From an uncultured Oscillospiraceae bacterium (GTDB lineage: Bacteria > Bacillota > Clostridia > Oscillospirales > Oscillospiraceae): a DNA stretch of 64,000 nt. The translations under genes were made by a program, and so were the position numbers. The stretch spans positions 62,001 through 126,000 of the forward strand of contig CAKTPP010000007.1 of the NCBI GenBank assembly GCA_934591895.1. Direction: 5' to 3'. This document shows positions 47,634-56,399 of this stretch, in pieces. Below the pieces are notes generated by a model. That model did not search any database, was not told the origin of the DNA, and saw nothing but the letters and a program-made list of their open reading frames with translations. The stretch's first letter is position 1; each line of letters starts with the position of its first letter.

Positions 47634-48769
47634 TCTATCTGGACTCGGCGGCCACGAGCCTGCTCAAGCCGCCGTCGGTGGCGCGTGCAGCGTCGGCGGC
47701 CATACGCACGATGGCAAGCCCCGGCCGCGGCGGACACAGCGCCGCCATGCGCGCGGCCGACACGGTCTATGCCTGTCGGGAGGCGGCAGCGGCGCTCTTT
47801 CACGTGCCGGAGCCGGAGCGCGTTGTGTTCACCGCGAACGCGACGCACGCGCTCGACATTGCCATCCATTCGCTCGTCTCGCCCGGCGATCCGGTCGTGA
47901 TCTCGGGCTATGAGCACAACTCCGTCACGCGCCCGCTGCATGCCTTGGGCGCGCAGGTGCGCGTTGCTGCGAGTCCACTGTTCGATCCCGAGGCGGCGGT
48001 CGATGCGTTCCGCCGCGCGCTGCCGGGGGCGAAGGCGGCCGTATGTACCATGGTGTCGAATGTGTTCGGCTATCAGCTGCCTGTGCAGGAGATCGCGGCG
48101 CTCTGCGCTGAGGCGCGCGTTGCGCTGATCGTGGACGCGTCACAGGCGGCAGGCTGCGTCGCGCTGGATGCAGCCGCGCTCGGTGCGGCCTTTGTCGCCA
48201 TGCCGGGGCATAAGGGGCTGCTCGGGCCGCAGGGAACGGGCATTTTGCTCTGCTTTGCGCAGCCGAAGCCGCTGCTGTACGGCGGTACGGGTTCCCAGAG
48301 CATGCTTCAGACCATGCCGGAGCAGCTGCCCGACCGGCTCGAGGCCGGCACGCACAACGTCCCCGGCATCGCGGGATTGTTGGCCGGCATCCGTTACATA
48401 TCCGCGCAGGGTGTTGACAATATCGCCCGGCGGGAGTGGCGGCGTCTGCAGAATCTGACCGACCGTCTGCGCGCAGAGCCGCGGCTGGAGCTGTTCGCGT
48501 CGCCGGATGCGTCCTGCCAGACGGCGGTGCTGTCCGTCCGCTGCCGCGATATGGACTGCGAGACGCTTGCGCAGGCGCTCGCGCGCTGCGGCATTGCCGT
48601 GCGCGCGGGGCTGCATTGCGCGCCGGTCGCGCACCGCACGGCGGATACGCTCGAGACGGGCACGGTGCGGCTGAGCCTGTCACCGTTTACGACGGACGCG
48701 GACATTGTGCACACGGTGCGTGCACTTGACGACATTCTGCGTATGGGCGAAAGCAGATTTTTGTATTGA
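47630..48769 (+). CDS. Class V aminotransferase / cysteine desulfurase-like protein
   Basis: This 379-residue PLP enzyme starts MIYLDSAATSLLKPPSVARA. It has the aromatic/His region GYEHNSVTRPLHAL near residue 95 and the PLP-lysine segment VAMPGHKGLLGPQGTGIL near residue 188. The C-terminal catalytic-cysteine region is GLHCAPVAHRTADT near residue 325. It resembles the SufS-like subgroup often paired with DUF3343. Likely activity is release of sulfur or selenium from cysteine or selenocysteine; the acceptor may be the DUF3343 protein encoded immediately upstream. Confidence 0.85.
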   Translation: MIYLDSAATSLLKPPSVARAASAAIRTMASPGRGGHSAAMRAADTVYACREAAAALFHVPEPERVVFTANATHALDIAIHSLVSPGDPVVISGYEHNSVTRPLHALGAQVRVAASPLFDPEAAVDAFRRALPGAKAAVCTMVSNVFGYQLPVQEIAALCAEARVALIVDASQAAGCVALDAAALGAAFVAMPGHKGLLGPQGTGILLCFAQPKPLLYGGTGSQSMLQTMPEQLPDRLEAGTHNVPGIAGLLAGIRYISAQGVDNIARREWRRLQNLTDRLRAEPRLELFASPDASCQTAVLSVRCRDMDCETLAQALARCGIAVRAGLHCAPVAHRTADTLETGTVRLSLSPFTTDADIVHTVRALDDILRMGESRFLY

Positions 48770-48794
48770 AATCCGCGGGCTTGTAGGGTATAAT
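48766..48794 (+). promoter_or_regulatory. Promoter of the cdaA operon
   Basis: TTGAAA (48766-48771), 17 bp and a perfect TATAAT (48789-48794). It overlaps the stop codon of the preceding gene. Confidence 0.8.
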
Positions 48795-48859
48795 ATTATA
48801 ATTCATAAGAATGGCGTTTTGCGCCCGCAAAACGGAAACCAACAGCCGAGGGAATGCTT

Positions 48860-49774
48860 ATGGCACAACTTGCAGCCTTCTGGGCGAAGCTGACGATGCT
48901 GGTGTCGACGATCCGGTTTTCGGACATCGTGGATATCCTGATCGTCGCATATCTGATCTACAATATCATCATGCTCATCCGCAAGACGAATTCGTTCCGC
49001 CTTGCGCGCGGTATCCTGCTGATCCTGATCGCGCTCTGGCTCTCAGGCGTGCTGAAGCTGACGATGTTCAACCGCCTCCTGCAAAAGACGGTCGAGCTCG
49101 GCCTCATCGCGCTCGTCATCATCTTTCAGCCGGAGCTGCGCCGCCTGCTTGAGCGCATGGGCAGCAAGACGTTTCCGAGCTTCGGGCCGAAGCCGCTTGA
49201 AGCGCTTGGCATGGATAACGTCATCTCGCAGACCATCGCCGCCTGCACGCAGCTGTCGTCGACAAAGACCGGCGCGCTCATCGTCTTTGAGCGCGGCGTG
49301 ACGCTCGATGAGCAGATGCGCAGCGGCACGACCGTCAATTCCGATGTGACGGCGGAGCTGCTCAAGAATATTTTCTATCCCAAAGCGCCGCTGCATGACG
49401 GCGCGGTCGTGATCCGCGACGGGCGCATTGCGGCGGCCGGCTGCGTCCTGCCGCTGACGAGCAATACAAACCTCAGCCCCGATCTCGGCACGCGCCACCG
49501 CGCGGGCATCGGCATGAGCGAGCATTCGGACGCTGTGGTCGTGATCGTCTCGGAGGAGACCGGCGGCATCTCCATCGCCGTGGACGGTATGCTCAAGCGC
49601 CGCCTCTCCGCAGAGACGTTTGAGGCGATCCTGCGCAGCGAGCTGCTGCCCGAGGAGGAGCAGCAGCGCAAGCGCTGGGACATTTTTGTCGATTTCGTAA
49701 AGAAACTCAATCCGCTTCGCCGGGAGAACCGCTATGACAAAAAAGACGACAATCAACAAGATCATCGGCAGTAA
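48860..49774 (+). CDS. cdaA: Diadenylate cyclase CdaA (c-di-AMP synthase)
   Basis: This enzyme makes the second messenger c-di-AMP, which controls potassium and osmotic balance and cell-wall homeostasis. Its 304 residues include three N-terminal transmembrane helices (about residues 20-90) and then the DAC domain. The catalytic motifs are APLHDGAVVIRDG near residue 175 and LGTRHRAGIGMSEHSDA near residue 208. The ATG at 48860 is chosen because GAGGGA lies 6 nt upstream; an ATG at 48854 abuts it. It overlaps cdaR by 41 bp. Confidence 0.95.
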   Translation: MAQLAAFWAKLTMLVSTIRFSDIVDILIVAYLIYNIIMLIRKTNSFRLARGILLILIALWLSGVLKLTMFNRLLQKTVELGLIALVIIFQPELRRLLERMGSKTFPSFGPKPLEALGMDNVISQTIAACTQLSSTKTGALIVFERGVTLDEQMRSGTTVNSDVTAELLKNIFYPKAPLHDGAVVIRDGRIAAAGCVLPLTSNTNLSPDLGTRHRAGIGMSEHSDAVVVIVSEETGGISIAVDGMLKRRLSAETFEAILRSELLPEEEQQRKRWDIFVDFVKKLNPLRRENRYDKKDDNQQDHRQ

Positions 49775-50984
49775 AGCATTCTGGATCATCATTTCGCTGC
49801 TCGCCTCGTTCCTGCTCTGGACATACATCATGTCCACGGAGGAGACGACGATCGAAATGACGTTTTCCAATGTCAAGGTCGTGTATCAGGGCGCGGAGGA
49901 TCTGCGCGCCGCGCGCGGCCTGATCGTGACGGACGCCGACGCCGACAGCGTGACCGTGCGCCTCAAGGGTACGCGGCGCGTGCTCGGAAATCTCAGCTCG
50001 GCAGATCTGTCTGCGGTCATTGACGTGTCCGGCATTTCGCAGGCGCGCGAGATGCAGGTGAGCTATTCGCTGCAGTATCCGACCAATGTCGATAAGAGCA
50101 GCATCACGGTCCTGAGCAAAACGCCTGAGACCATCAGCTTCTCCGTCGTGCAGGAGGCCAACAAGACGCTGGAGGTCAAGGGGGTCTTTACCGGCAGCGT
50201 GAAAGAAGGCTACACGGCCGAGCCCATCAAGGTCGAGCCGTCGTCCATCACGCTCTACGGCCCGCAGGAGGAGCTCGATGAGGTCGACAGCATCTGCGTG
50301 TATGTCACGCGCACGGATCTGGATAAGTCCATCGCGCCGACCAACTGCCCCTATGTCCTGCTGGATAAGGACGGCAACAAGCTCAAGCCCAAGGAGATCT
50401 CCGGCAACTATGACACGGTCAGCGTGTCGATGCCGGTGCTGATGAATAAGGATCTGCCGCTCACGGTCTCGCTTGTCGCCGGCGCCGGAGCGACGGAGGA
50501 AAACTGCGTCGTCGATATCGAGCCGAAGAGCATTCAGGTCGCCGGCGACACGGATGTGCTCAGCAAGCTCAATCAGATCGTCGTTGCGACGATCGATCTG
50601 TCCGGCTTTGCCACATCGTATGAGACGACGGTCACGATCCCGCTGGAAAATGACCTGCGTAATCTCAGCGGCGTCACGGAGGCGACGGTGCGTGTCTCTG
50701 TCCGCGGTCTGGCGACGGAGAAGATCACGGCGACCAATATCACGACGACCGGCACGACCCGCAGCGTCGAGATCATGACGACGTCGCTGCCCGTGACCGT
50801 GCGCGCGCCGGAGGATGTGATCTCGCAGATCGCGGCGGAAAACGTGCGCGTGGTCGTGGATCTGACCAATTACAAGGCCACGAGCGGCACGGTCGCCGTT
50901 CCGGCAAAAATCTATGTGGACGGCTTCTCCAACGCCGGTGCGGTCGGAGAGTATGTCGTGAATGTGCGTTTTACAGGAGGATGA
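49734..50984 (+). CDS. cdaR: YbbR-domain protein CdaR
   Basis: This 416-residue extracellular regulator of CdaA has one N-terminal transmembrane anchor (about residues 11-32) and the rest outside. Four YbbR repeats of about 80-85 residues are visible, each with a variant of VRLKGTRRVLGNL, VEPSSITLYGPQEELDEVDS, or IEPKSIQVAGDTDVLSKLNQ. In other Bacillota the next gene is glmM; here it is rseC instead. It overlaps cdaA by 41 bp, so translation is coupled. Confidence 0.92.
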   Translation: MTKKTTINKIIGSKAFWIIISLLASFLLWTYIMSTEETTIEMTFSNVKVVYQGAEDLRAARGLIVTDADADSVTVRLKGTRRVLGNLSSADLSAVIDVSGISQAREMQVSYSLQYPTNVDKSSITVLSKTPETISFSVVQEANKTLEVKGVFTGSVKEGYTAEPIKVEPSSITLYGPQEELDEVDSICVYVTRTDLDKSIAPTNCPYVLLDKDGNKLKPKEISGNYDTVSVSMPVLMNKDLPLTVSLVAGAGATEENCVVDIEPKSIQVAGDTDVLSKLNQIVVATIDLSGFATSYETTVTIPLENDLRNLSGVTEATVRVSVRGLATEKITATNITTTGTTRSVEIMTTSLPVTVRAPEDVISQIAAENVRVVVDLTNYKATSGTVAVPAKIYVDGFSNAGAVGEYVVNVRFTGG

Positions 50985-50988
50985 TACG

Positions 50989-51399
50989 ATGACGCAGAAT
51001 GCTGTGGTGACCAGACTGATCAGCCGCCACGTGGCGGAGGTGGAGGTGGAGCGCGGCACTGCCTGCGGCGGCACGTGTGAGTCGTGCGAGGCGTGCGTGT
51101 TCCAGAGCCGCATTCGGGCCGAGGCGCTCAATAAGGTCTCGGCGCTTCCGGGTCAGAAGGTCGTCATCGAGAGCAAGACGTCGGATGTGCTCGGCGCGGC
51201 CGCACTGCTGTATCTGGTTCCGTTCGTGCTCCTGTTTCTGGGCTATGCCATCGGCAGTGCGCTCGGCTGGGGTGAGGGCGGCTGTGTGCTGATCGGCTTT
51301 GCCTTTTTTGCACTCGGCGTAGCGTGCAACGTTGTGTACCAGCGCCGTAAGAAAGCGAGCCCCATTACATTTGAGATCATTCAGGTCATGGAGACCTGA
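50989..51399 (+). CDS. rseC: RseC/MucC-family membrane protein
   Basis: This 136-residue protein has the N-terminal cysteine cluster CGGTCESCEACVF near residues 22-34, a likely Fe-S or redox site. Two transmembrane helices follow (about 70-90 and 97-116), each built of hydrophobic residues. RseC proteins affect sigma-E or SoxR reduction in Gram-negative bacteria; in Clostridia the role is unknown, although Fe-S/electron-transfer involvement is plausible. AGGAGG precedes the ATG. It continues the cdaA operon with 4 bp spacing. Confidence 0.85.
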   Translation: MTQNAVVTRLISRHVAEVEVERGTACGGTCESCEACVFQSRIRAEALNKVSALPGQKVVIESKTSDVLGAAALLYLVPFVLLFLGYAIGSALGWGEGGCVLIGFAFFALGVACNVVYQRRKKASPITFEIIQVMET

Positions 51400-51419
51400 G
51401 ATAAGAAGGGTAAGAGCAA

Positions 51420-52298
51420 ATGATTAGAAGTATGACCGGCTACGGCGGCGCGAAGGGCGTCGTCGAGGGCCTGAACGTCACGGTCGAACTCAAGAGCGTC
51501 AACAACCGCTATCTGGACATTGCCGTGCGCATGCCGCGCAGCTTCCTCTTCGCCGAGGACGCGGTCAAATCCACCATCCAGCAGCACGTCAGCCGCGGCA
51601 AGCTGGACGTGTTCGTCACGATCGACTCCTCACAGGCGGCCGACACCGTCCTGCGTGTGAACGAGCCGCTGCTGAGCGCCTATGTTGACACGCTCAACGC
51701 GCTCGCCGTGCGCTACGATCTGAAAAACGACATGTCGCTCATGTCGCTCATGCGTTTTCCGGACATTCTGTCCGTGGAAAAGGCGGAGGCGGATCAGGAT
51801 AAGATCCGCGCCGGCCTGATTGAGCTGACGCAGCAGGCGCTCTCGGACTATGACCAGATGCGTGAGCGCGAGGGTGAAAAGCTCCGCGCGGACGTGGCCG
51901 AAAAGCTCGCGCGCATCGAGTCACTCGTCGCGCGGGTCGAAACGGCCGCTCCCGAGACGACTGCCGCCTATGAGGCGCGTCTGCGTCAGAAGCTTGAGGC
52001 GGTGCTCTCTGCGACCGATATCGATGAGGCGCGCATCATCGCCGAGGCCGCCATTTTTGCCGACCATGTCGCCGTCGACGAGGAGACGGTGCGCCTGCGC
52101 AGCCACATTGCGCAGCTGCGCCAGATGCTTGAGAGCGGCTCGCCGGTCGGCCGCAAGGCGGACTTCCTCATTCAGGAGTTCAACCGTGAGGCGAACACCA
52201 TCGGCTCCAAGTGCCAGAACGCGGACATCGCGAAGGTGGTCGTGGATCTCAAGTCCGAGATCGAGAAGATCCGTGAGCAGATCCAGAACATCGAGTAA
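51420..52298 (+). CDS. yicC: YicC-family endoribonuclease
   Basis: This 292-residue protein starts MIRSMTGYGGAKG and contains ELKSVNNRYLDIAVRMP near residue 23, the family signature. The C-terminal half (DUF1732) has EFNREANTIGSKCQNADIAK near residue 253, with conserved metal/RNA-binding residues. YicC proteins are endoribonucleases in E. coli and Bacillus (YloC). It heads the yicC-remA-gmk-rpoZ block conserved in Bacillota. An AAGGGTAAG-type ribosome binding site is visible. Confidence 0.93.
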   Translation: MIRSMTGYGGAKGVVEGLNVTVELKSVNNRYLDIAVRMPRSFLFAEDAVKSTIQQHVSRGKLDVFVTIDSSQAADTVLRVNEPLLSAYVDTLNALAVRYDLKNDMSLMSLMRFPDILSVEKAEADQDKIRAGLIELTQQALSDYDQMREREGEKLRADVAEKLARIESLVARVETAAPETTAAYEARLRQKLEAVLSATDIDEARIIAEAAIFADHVAVDEETVRLRSHIAQLRQMLESGSPVGRKADFLIQEFNREANTIGSKCQNADIAKVVVDLKSEIEKIREQIQNIE

Positions 52299-52309
52299 GG
52301 AGCGGCGAT

Positions 52310-52573
52310 TTGAAACTCATCAACATCGGATACGGAAACTATGTTTCCTCGGAGCGGCTGTTGGCTGTCGTCAGTCCGGATTCCGCCCCCATCAAGCGCA
52401 TCGTGCAGGACAGCCGTGAGATCGGCATGCTCATCGATGCGACCTATGGCCGGAAAACGCAGGCCGTCCTCATCATGGACACCGGCCATGCCGTGCTCTC
52501 GGCGCTGCCGCCGGATGCGGTACAGGCCCGCGTCGAGGCCACAGATCTGGAAACCGGAGGAGATATGATATGA
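52310..52573 (+). CDS. remA: RemA-family DNA-binding regulator (DUF370)
   Basis: This 87-residue protein has MKLINIGYGNYVSSERLLAVVSPDSAPIKRIVQDSRE-type sequence (INIGYGNYVS, PDSAPIKRIV), the RemA family core. In Bacillus, RemA is a ring-forming activator of matrix genes. The TTG at 52310 is the start, after AAGGAG. Its position between yicC and gmk is conserved. It overlaps gmk by four bases (ATGA). Confidence 0.93.
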   Translation: MKLINIGYGNYVSSERLLAVVSPDSAPIKRIVQDSREIGMLIDATYGRKTQAVLIMDTGHAVLSALPPDAVQARVEATDLETGGDMI

Positions 52574-53181
52574 ACCACCAGACAGGGAAGCTGATTCTGA
52601 TCTCCGGCCCCTCGGGCACGGGAAAGAGCACGGTCATCTCGCGCCTGATGCGTCTGCGCGATGACGTGTGCTTTTCCGTCTCCGTCACGACGCGCGCCCC
52701 GCGCCCCGGTGAGGCTGACGGAGCGGATTACTTCTTCATCACGCGCACGACGTTTGACGCCATGGTCGCGTCGGACGAGCTGCTTGAGCACGCCGAATAT
52801 GTCGGCAACTGCTACGGTACGCCGAAGAGCTATGTGGAGCGGCGCTGCGCCGAGGGGATGCATGTCCTGTTGGATATCGATGTGCAGGGTGTGCACCAGA
52901 TCAGCGAGAAACGTCCGGACGCGATCCGCATCTTCATGATGCCGCCGTCCTTCGCGGAGCTTGAGCGCCGCCTGCGCGGCCGGCACACGGATGACGAGCA
53001 GAAGATCTGCGAGCGGCTGGCACAGGCGCGGCGTGAATGCGCGCTTGCGTATACCTATGATTATGTCGTCATCAACGACGATCCCGACGTTGCAGCCAAA
53101 GAGCTCGACGCCATCATCACGGCAGAGTGCTGCCGCTATCCCGATCGGAAAAACTATTTTACAGAGGTGCTTGAAAAATGA
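52570..53181 (+). CDS. gmk: Guanylate kinase
   Basis: This enzyme phosphorylates GMP to GDP. It has 203 residues. The P-loop ISGPSGTGKSTVISRL lies near residue 12, and SVTTRAPRPGEADGADYFF near residue 38 forms the GMP-binding segment. LLDIDVQGVHQI lies near residue 98. It completes the yicC-remA-gmk order and overlaps rpoZ by four bases. Confidence 0.97.
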   Translation: MNHQTGKLILISGPSGTGKSTVISRLMRLRDDVCFSVSVTTRAPRPGEADGADYFFITRTTFDAMVASDELLEHAEYVGNCYGTPKSYVERRCAEGMHVLLDIDVQGVHQISEKRPDAIRIFMMPPSFAELERRLRGRHTDDEQKICERLAQARRECALAYTYDYVVINDDPDVAAKELDAIITAECCRYPDRKNYFTEVLEK

Positions 53182-53375
53182 TGCTGTATCCCCCCATGAG
53201 CGTTCTGGCCGAAAAGGCCGGCAGCCGCTATCTTCTTGTGAACCTGGTCGCGCGCCGCGCGCGCAACATCGCAGCCGCCGCGCAGGCCGCAGGCGAGCCG
53301 CTGGATACCAAGCCGGTGTCCATGGCGATCGACGAGGTGTATGACGGCCGCCTTCAGGTCGTGCACAAGGAATAA
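53178..53375 (+). CDS. rpoZ: RNA polymerase omega subunit
   Basis: This 65-residue subunit assists beta-prime folding in RNA polymerase. YPPMSVLAEKAGSRYLLVNL and the VARRARNI segment match the omega core helices. KPVSMAIDEVYDGRL near the end is typical of Bacillota omega. The start overlaps the gmk stop, and a strong terminator follows. Confidence 0.94.
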   Translation: MMLYPPMSVLAEKAGSRYLLVNLVARRARNIAAAAQAAGEPLDTKPVSMAIDEVYDGRLQVVHKE

Positions 53376-53379
53376 TCCT

Positions 53380-53408
53380 TCAGGCGGGCACTACCCGCCT
53401 GATTTTTT
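53380..53408 (+). terminator. Terminator after rpoZ
   Basis: TCAGGCGGG, loop CACTA, CCCGCCTGA followed by TTTTTT. Confidence 0.92.
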
Positions 53409-53426
53409 CGGAGAGGGGGCGCGCAG

Positions 53427-55880
53427 ATGCTGCAGATCCCGGTCGCAAAGGTCGCCGTTTTGGCTGCAACGTTTGCGTTTGACCGACCGTATACGTATAA
53501 GATCCCGCAGCCGCTGACGGAGACGCTCCGCCCCGGCTGCCGCGTCATGGTGCCGTTTTCACGCGGCAACCGCCCGTGTGAGGGCATGGTGCTCGCGCTC
53601 GGCCAGGCACAGGACGATCCAAAACTCAAGCCCATCACGCGCCAGCTCGACCCCGAGCCCATCCTCTCACCGGAGCTGATCCGGCTTGCCGTCTGGATGC
53701 ATGACCGCTTTTTCTGCACCATCTATGATGCGCTGCACGCGATCCTGCCGGCCGGCGTCTGGTACCGGGTCAGCACGGTCTACTGTGCCGTGCCGGAGTT
53801 GGATGCCGACGCGGCGCTCGCGCTGTGCGGCCGCTCCAGACAGCGGCGGCTGGCGCTTGAGACCGTGCTTGCGCACGGCGGTCGCTGCCCGCTGGAGACA
53901 CTGCAGGCAGCGTTCGGTGACAAGGATCCCGCGAGCGCGCTGCACTGGCTCGTGGGGCAAAAGCTCCTGACCGTCGAGGGGGCGGAAAAGCGCGTCGTGC
54001 GTGACAAGCAGCTCGAGTATGCGAGCCTTGCCGTCTCGCTCGAGGAGGCGCAGGAGGAGATCCGCCGCCGCAGACGCGCGCCGCATCAGGTCGCAATTCT
54101 GGAGCTGCTGTGTACGATCGGACGCGCCTCGGCAGACGAGGTGTGTCAGTTTACCGGCGCACCAAAATCGTCGATGAAGGCGCTCGTGCAGCAGGAGCTC
54201 GTGCGCATCGACGCCGAGCCCTATTTCCGCCGCCCGGTGCACTATACCGGTCAGCCGCAGCCTATCCCTGCGCTCACGGCGGCGCAGACCGAGGTGTTTT
54301 CCGGCCTGCGGACGCTGCTGCGCTCGCCGGATGCACAGGCGGCGCTGCTGTTCGGCGTGACCGGCAGCGGCAAGACGCTCGTGTATCTGCACCTGATCGA
54401 GCAGGCGCTCGCAGCGGGGCAGGGGGCGATCCTGCTCGTGCCCGAGATCTCGCTGACGCCGCAGATGATCGAGGCGTTTTCCGCATATTTCGGCGATGCG
54501 GTCGCCGTCCTGCACAGCGGTCTTCCGCTCTCGGAGCGCTATGACGAGTGGAAGCGCATCCGCGCCGGTCTCGCGCGCGTCGTCGTCGGCACGCGCAGCG
54601 CCGTCTTTGCGCCCATGGAAAACCTCGGCCTGCTCATCATCGACGAGGAGCAGGAGGACACCTACAAATCCGAGAGCACACCGCGCTATCATGCGCGCGA
54701 CGTGGCGAAATTCCGCTGCGCGCAGCATCACGCGCTGCTGCTGCTCGGCTCGGCGACGCCGGACGTCGTCAGCCGCTATTGCGCTGAGACCGGCCGCTAT
54801 CACTACTTCACGCTGCCGGATCGCTTCAACGCCCGCAAGCTGCCCGATGTCATCATCGCCGACATGAAGCAGGAGCTGCGAAACGGCAATTCCGGCTCGA
54901 TCAGCTCCGTGCTCTATGCCGAGCTGGAGGAAAACCTCCGCCGCGGCGAGCAGAGCATCCTGTTTCTCAACCGGCGCGGCGCGAGCAAGCTCGTTACCTG
55001 TGCCGAGTGCGGCGCGACATATTCGTGCCCGAACTGCAGCGTCAGCCTGACGTACCATCAGGGCAATCAGATGCTTATCTGCCACCACTGCGGTTACCGG
55101 CAGCGCGTCGATGACCGGTGTCCGGTCTGCGGCGGGGAGTTGCGCTTTCTCGGCGACGGGACGGAGCGCATCGAGGCGGACGTGCACGCCCTCTTTCCCG
55201 GCGTGGAAACCCTGCGCATGGATGCCGACGCAATCGCCATGGCCGGCACGCATGAGGCGCTGCTGCAGCGGTTCGTGCGCGAGCGAATCCCCATCATGAT
55301 CGGCACACAGATGATCACGAAGGGGCTGAATTTTGAAAATGTCACGCTCGTCGGCGTGCTCAATGCCGACCAGAGCCTGTATGTCGGCGACTACCGCGCC
55401 AATGAGCGCACGTTTTCGCTCATCACGCAGGTCATCGGCCGCAGCGGACGCGGCGACGCACCCGGCCGCGCCGTGATCCAGACGTTCACCCCCGCGAACG
55501 AGACCATCCGTCAGGCCGCGCGGCAGGATTACGATGCGTTTTACCGCTCGGAGATCGCCCTGCGGCGGCTCAACGGTACGCCGCCCTTCAGCGAGGTGCT
55601 GGCCGTCACGGTCTCCGGCGCGCAGGAAAATGCGGTCGTGCGCTGCTGCGCCTATATCCGCGATTACTTCCGGCAGACCGTCGGTGAACGCGCGGAGGTG
55701 CTCGGACCGGCGCCGCTGCCGGTCGTGCGCATGAACAACCGCTACCGTTACCGCGTCACGCTCTACTGCAATCAGAGCAAGGCGGTGCGCCGCGCGGCGG
55801 CGAATATCGTCATGTACTGCAACACAGAAAAATCATTCCGCGATGTCACCGTCTTTGCCGATGACAACCCGCTGGACTAA
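53427..55880 (+). CDS. priA: Primosomal protein N' (replication restart helicase)
   Basis: This 817-residue DNA helicase reloads the replisome at stalled forks. The N-terminal DNA-binding domain begins VAKVAVLAATFAFDRPYTYK. The Walker A motif GVTGSGKTLVYLHL lies near residue 310, IIDEEQEDTYK near 406 gives the DEEQ box, and LGSATPDVVS near 440 is motif III. Zinc-binding cysteines lie in CAECGATYSCPNCSVSL and CHHCGYRQRVDDRCPVCGG near residue 525-570. It begins the conserved priA-def-fmt-rsmB-rlmN-prpC-prkC-rsgA run. Confidence 0.96.
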   Translation: MLQIPVAKVAVLAATFAFDRPYTYKIPQPLTETLRPGCRVMVPFSRGNRPCEGMVLALGQAQDDPKLKPITRQLDPEPILSPELIRLAVWMHDRFFCTIYDALHAILPAGVWYRVSTVYCAVPELDADAALALCGRSRQRRLALETVLAHGGRCPLETLQAAFGDKDPASALHWLVGQKLLTVEGAEKRVVRDKQLEYASLAVSLEEAQEEIRRRRRAPHQVAILELLCTIGRASADEVCQFTGAPKSSMKALVQQELVRIDAEPYFRRPVHYTGQPQPIPALTAAQTEVFSGLRTLLRSPDAQAALLFGVTGSGKTLVYLHLIEQALAAGQGAILLVPEISLTPQMIEAFSAYFGDAVAVLHSGLPLSERYDEWKRIRAGLARVVVGTRSAVFAPMENLGLLIIDEEQEDTYKSESTPRYHARDVAKFRCAQHHALLLLGSATPDVVSRYCAETGRYHYFTLPDRFNARKLPDVIIADMKQELRNGNSGSISSVLYAELEENLRRGEQSILFLNRRGASKLVTCAECGATYSCPNCSVSLTYHQGNQMLICHHCGYRQRVDDRCPVCGGELRFLGDGTERIEADVHALFPGVETLRMDADAIAMAGTHEALLQRFVRERIPIMIGTQMITKGLNFENVTLVGVLNADQSLYVGDYRANERTFSLITQVIGRSGRGDAPGRAVIQTFTPANETIRQAARQDYDAFYRSEIALRRLNGTPPFSEVLAVTVSGAQENAVVRCCAYIRDYFRQTVGERAEVLGPAPLPVVRMNNRYRYRVTLYCNQSKAVRRAAANIVMYCNTEKSFRDVTVFADDNPLD

Positions 55881-55893
55881 GGAGAGGTATACA

Positions 55894-56394
55894 ATGGCTA
55901 CAAGAATGATCCTGAAAAACGGCGACCCCCAGCTGCGCAAGCACTGCCACGAGGTCAAGGACTTTAATCCCCGCCTGCACATGCTGCTCGACGATATGCG
56001 CCAGACGCTGGCCGAGTCCAACGGTGTCGGCCTTGCCGCGCCGCAGGTCGGCGTGCTGCGCCGCGCCGTCATCGTGCTGGAAACGAACGTCCCCGACGAA
56101 GAGGACGAGTATATGATTGAGCTCATCAACCCCGTGATCGTTGAGACGGCGGGTGAGCAGGTCGGCGCCGAGGGCTGCCTGAGCGTGCCGGATGAGTACG
56201 GCATCGTTGCGCGCCCGGACTATGTGAAGGTGCGCGCGCAGGATCGTCACGGCGAGTGGTTCGAGGTCGAGGGGCACGGCCTGACGGCGCGCGCATTCTG
56301 CCACGAGCTGGATCATCTTGACGGCATCCTGTTCATCGACAAGGCCACGCGGATGCTCGCTCCCGAGGAGCTGGAGCAGCAGACGAAGAGGTGA
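55894..56394 (+). CDS. def: Peptide deformylase
   Basis: This metalloenzyme removes the formyl group from nascent proteins. It has 166 residues. The three motifs are GVGLAAPQVG near residue 45, EGCLSVP near 92, and the metal-binding FCHELDHLDGILF near 132, which contains the HExxH-type ligand pair. The ATG at 55894 follows AAGGAGAGG. It continues into fmt with the stop and start overlapping closely. Confidence 0.96.
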   Translation: MATRMILKNGDPQLRKHCHEVKDFNPRLHMLLDDMRQTLAESNGVGLAAPQVGVLRRAVIVLETNVPDEEDEYMIELINPVIVETAGEQVGAEGCLSVPDEYGIVARPDYVKVRAQDRHGEWFEVEGHGLTARAFCHELDHLDGILFIDKATRMLAPEELEQQTKR

Positions 56395-56399
56395 GGCGC

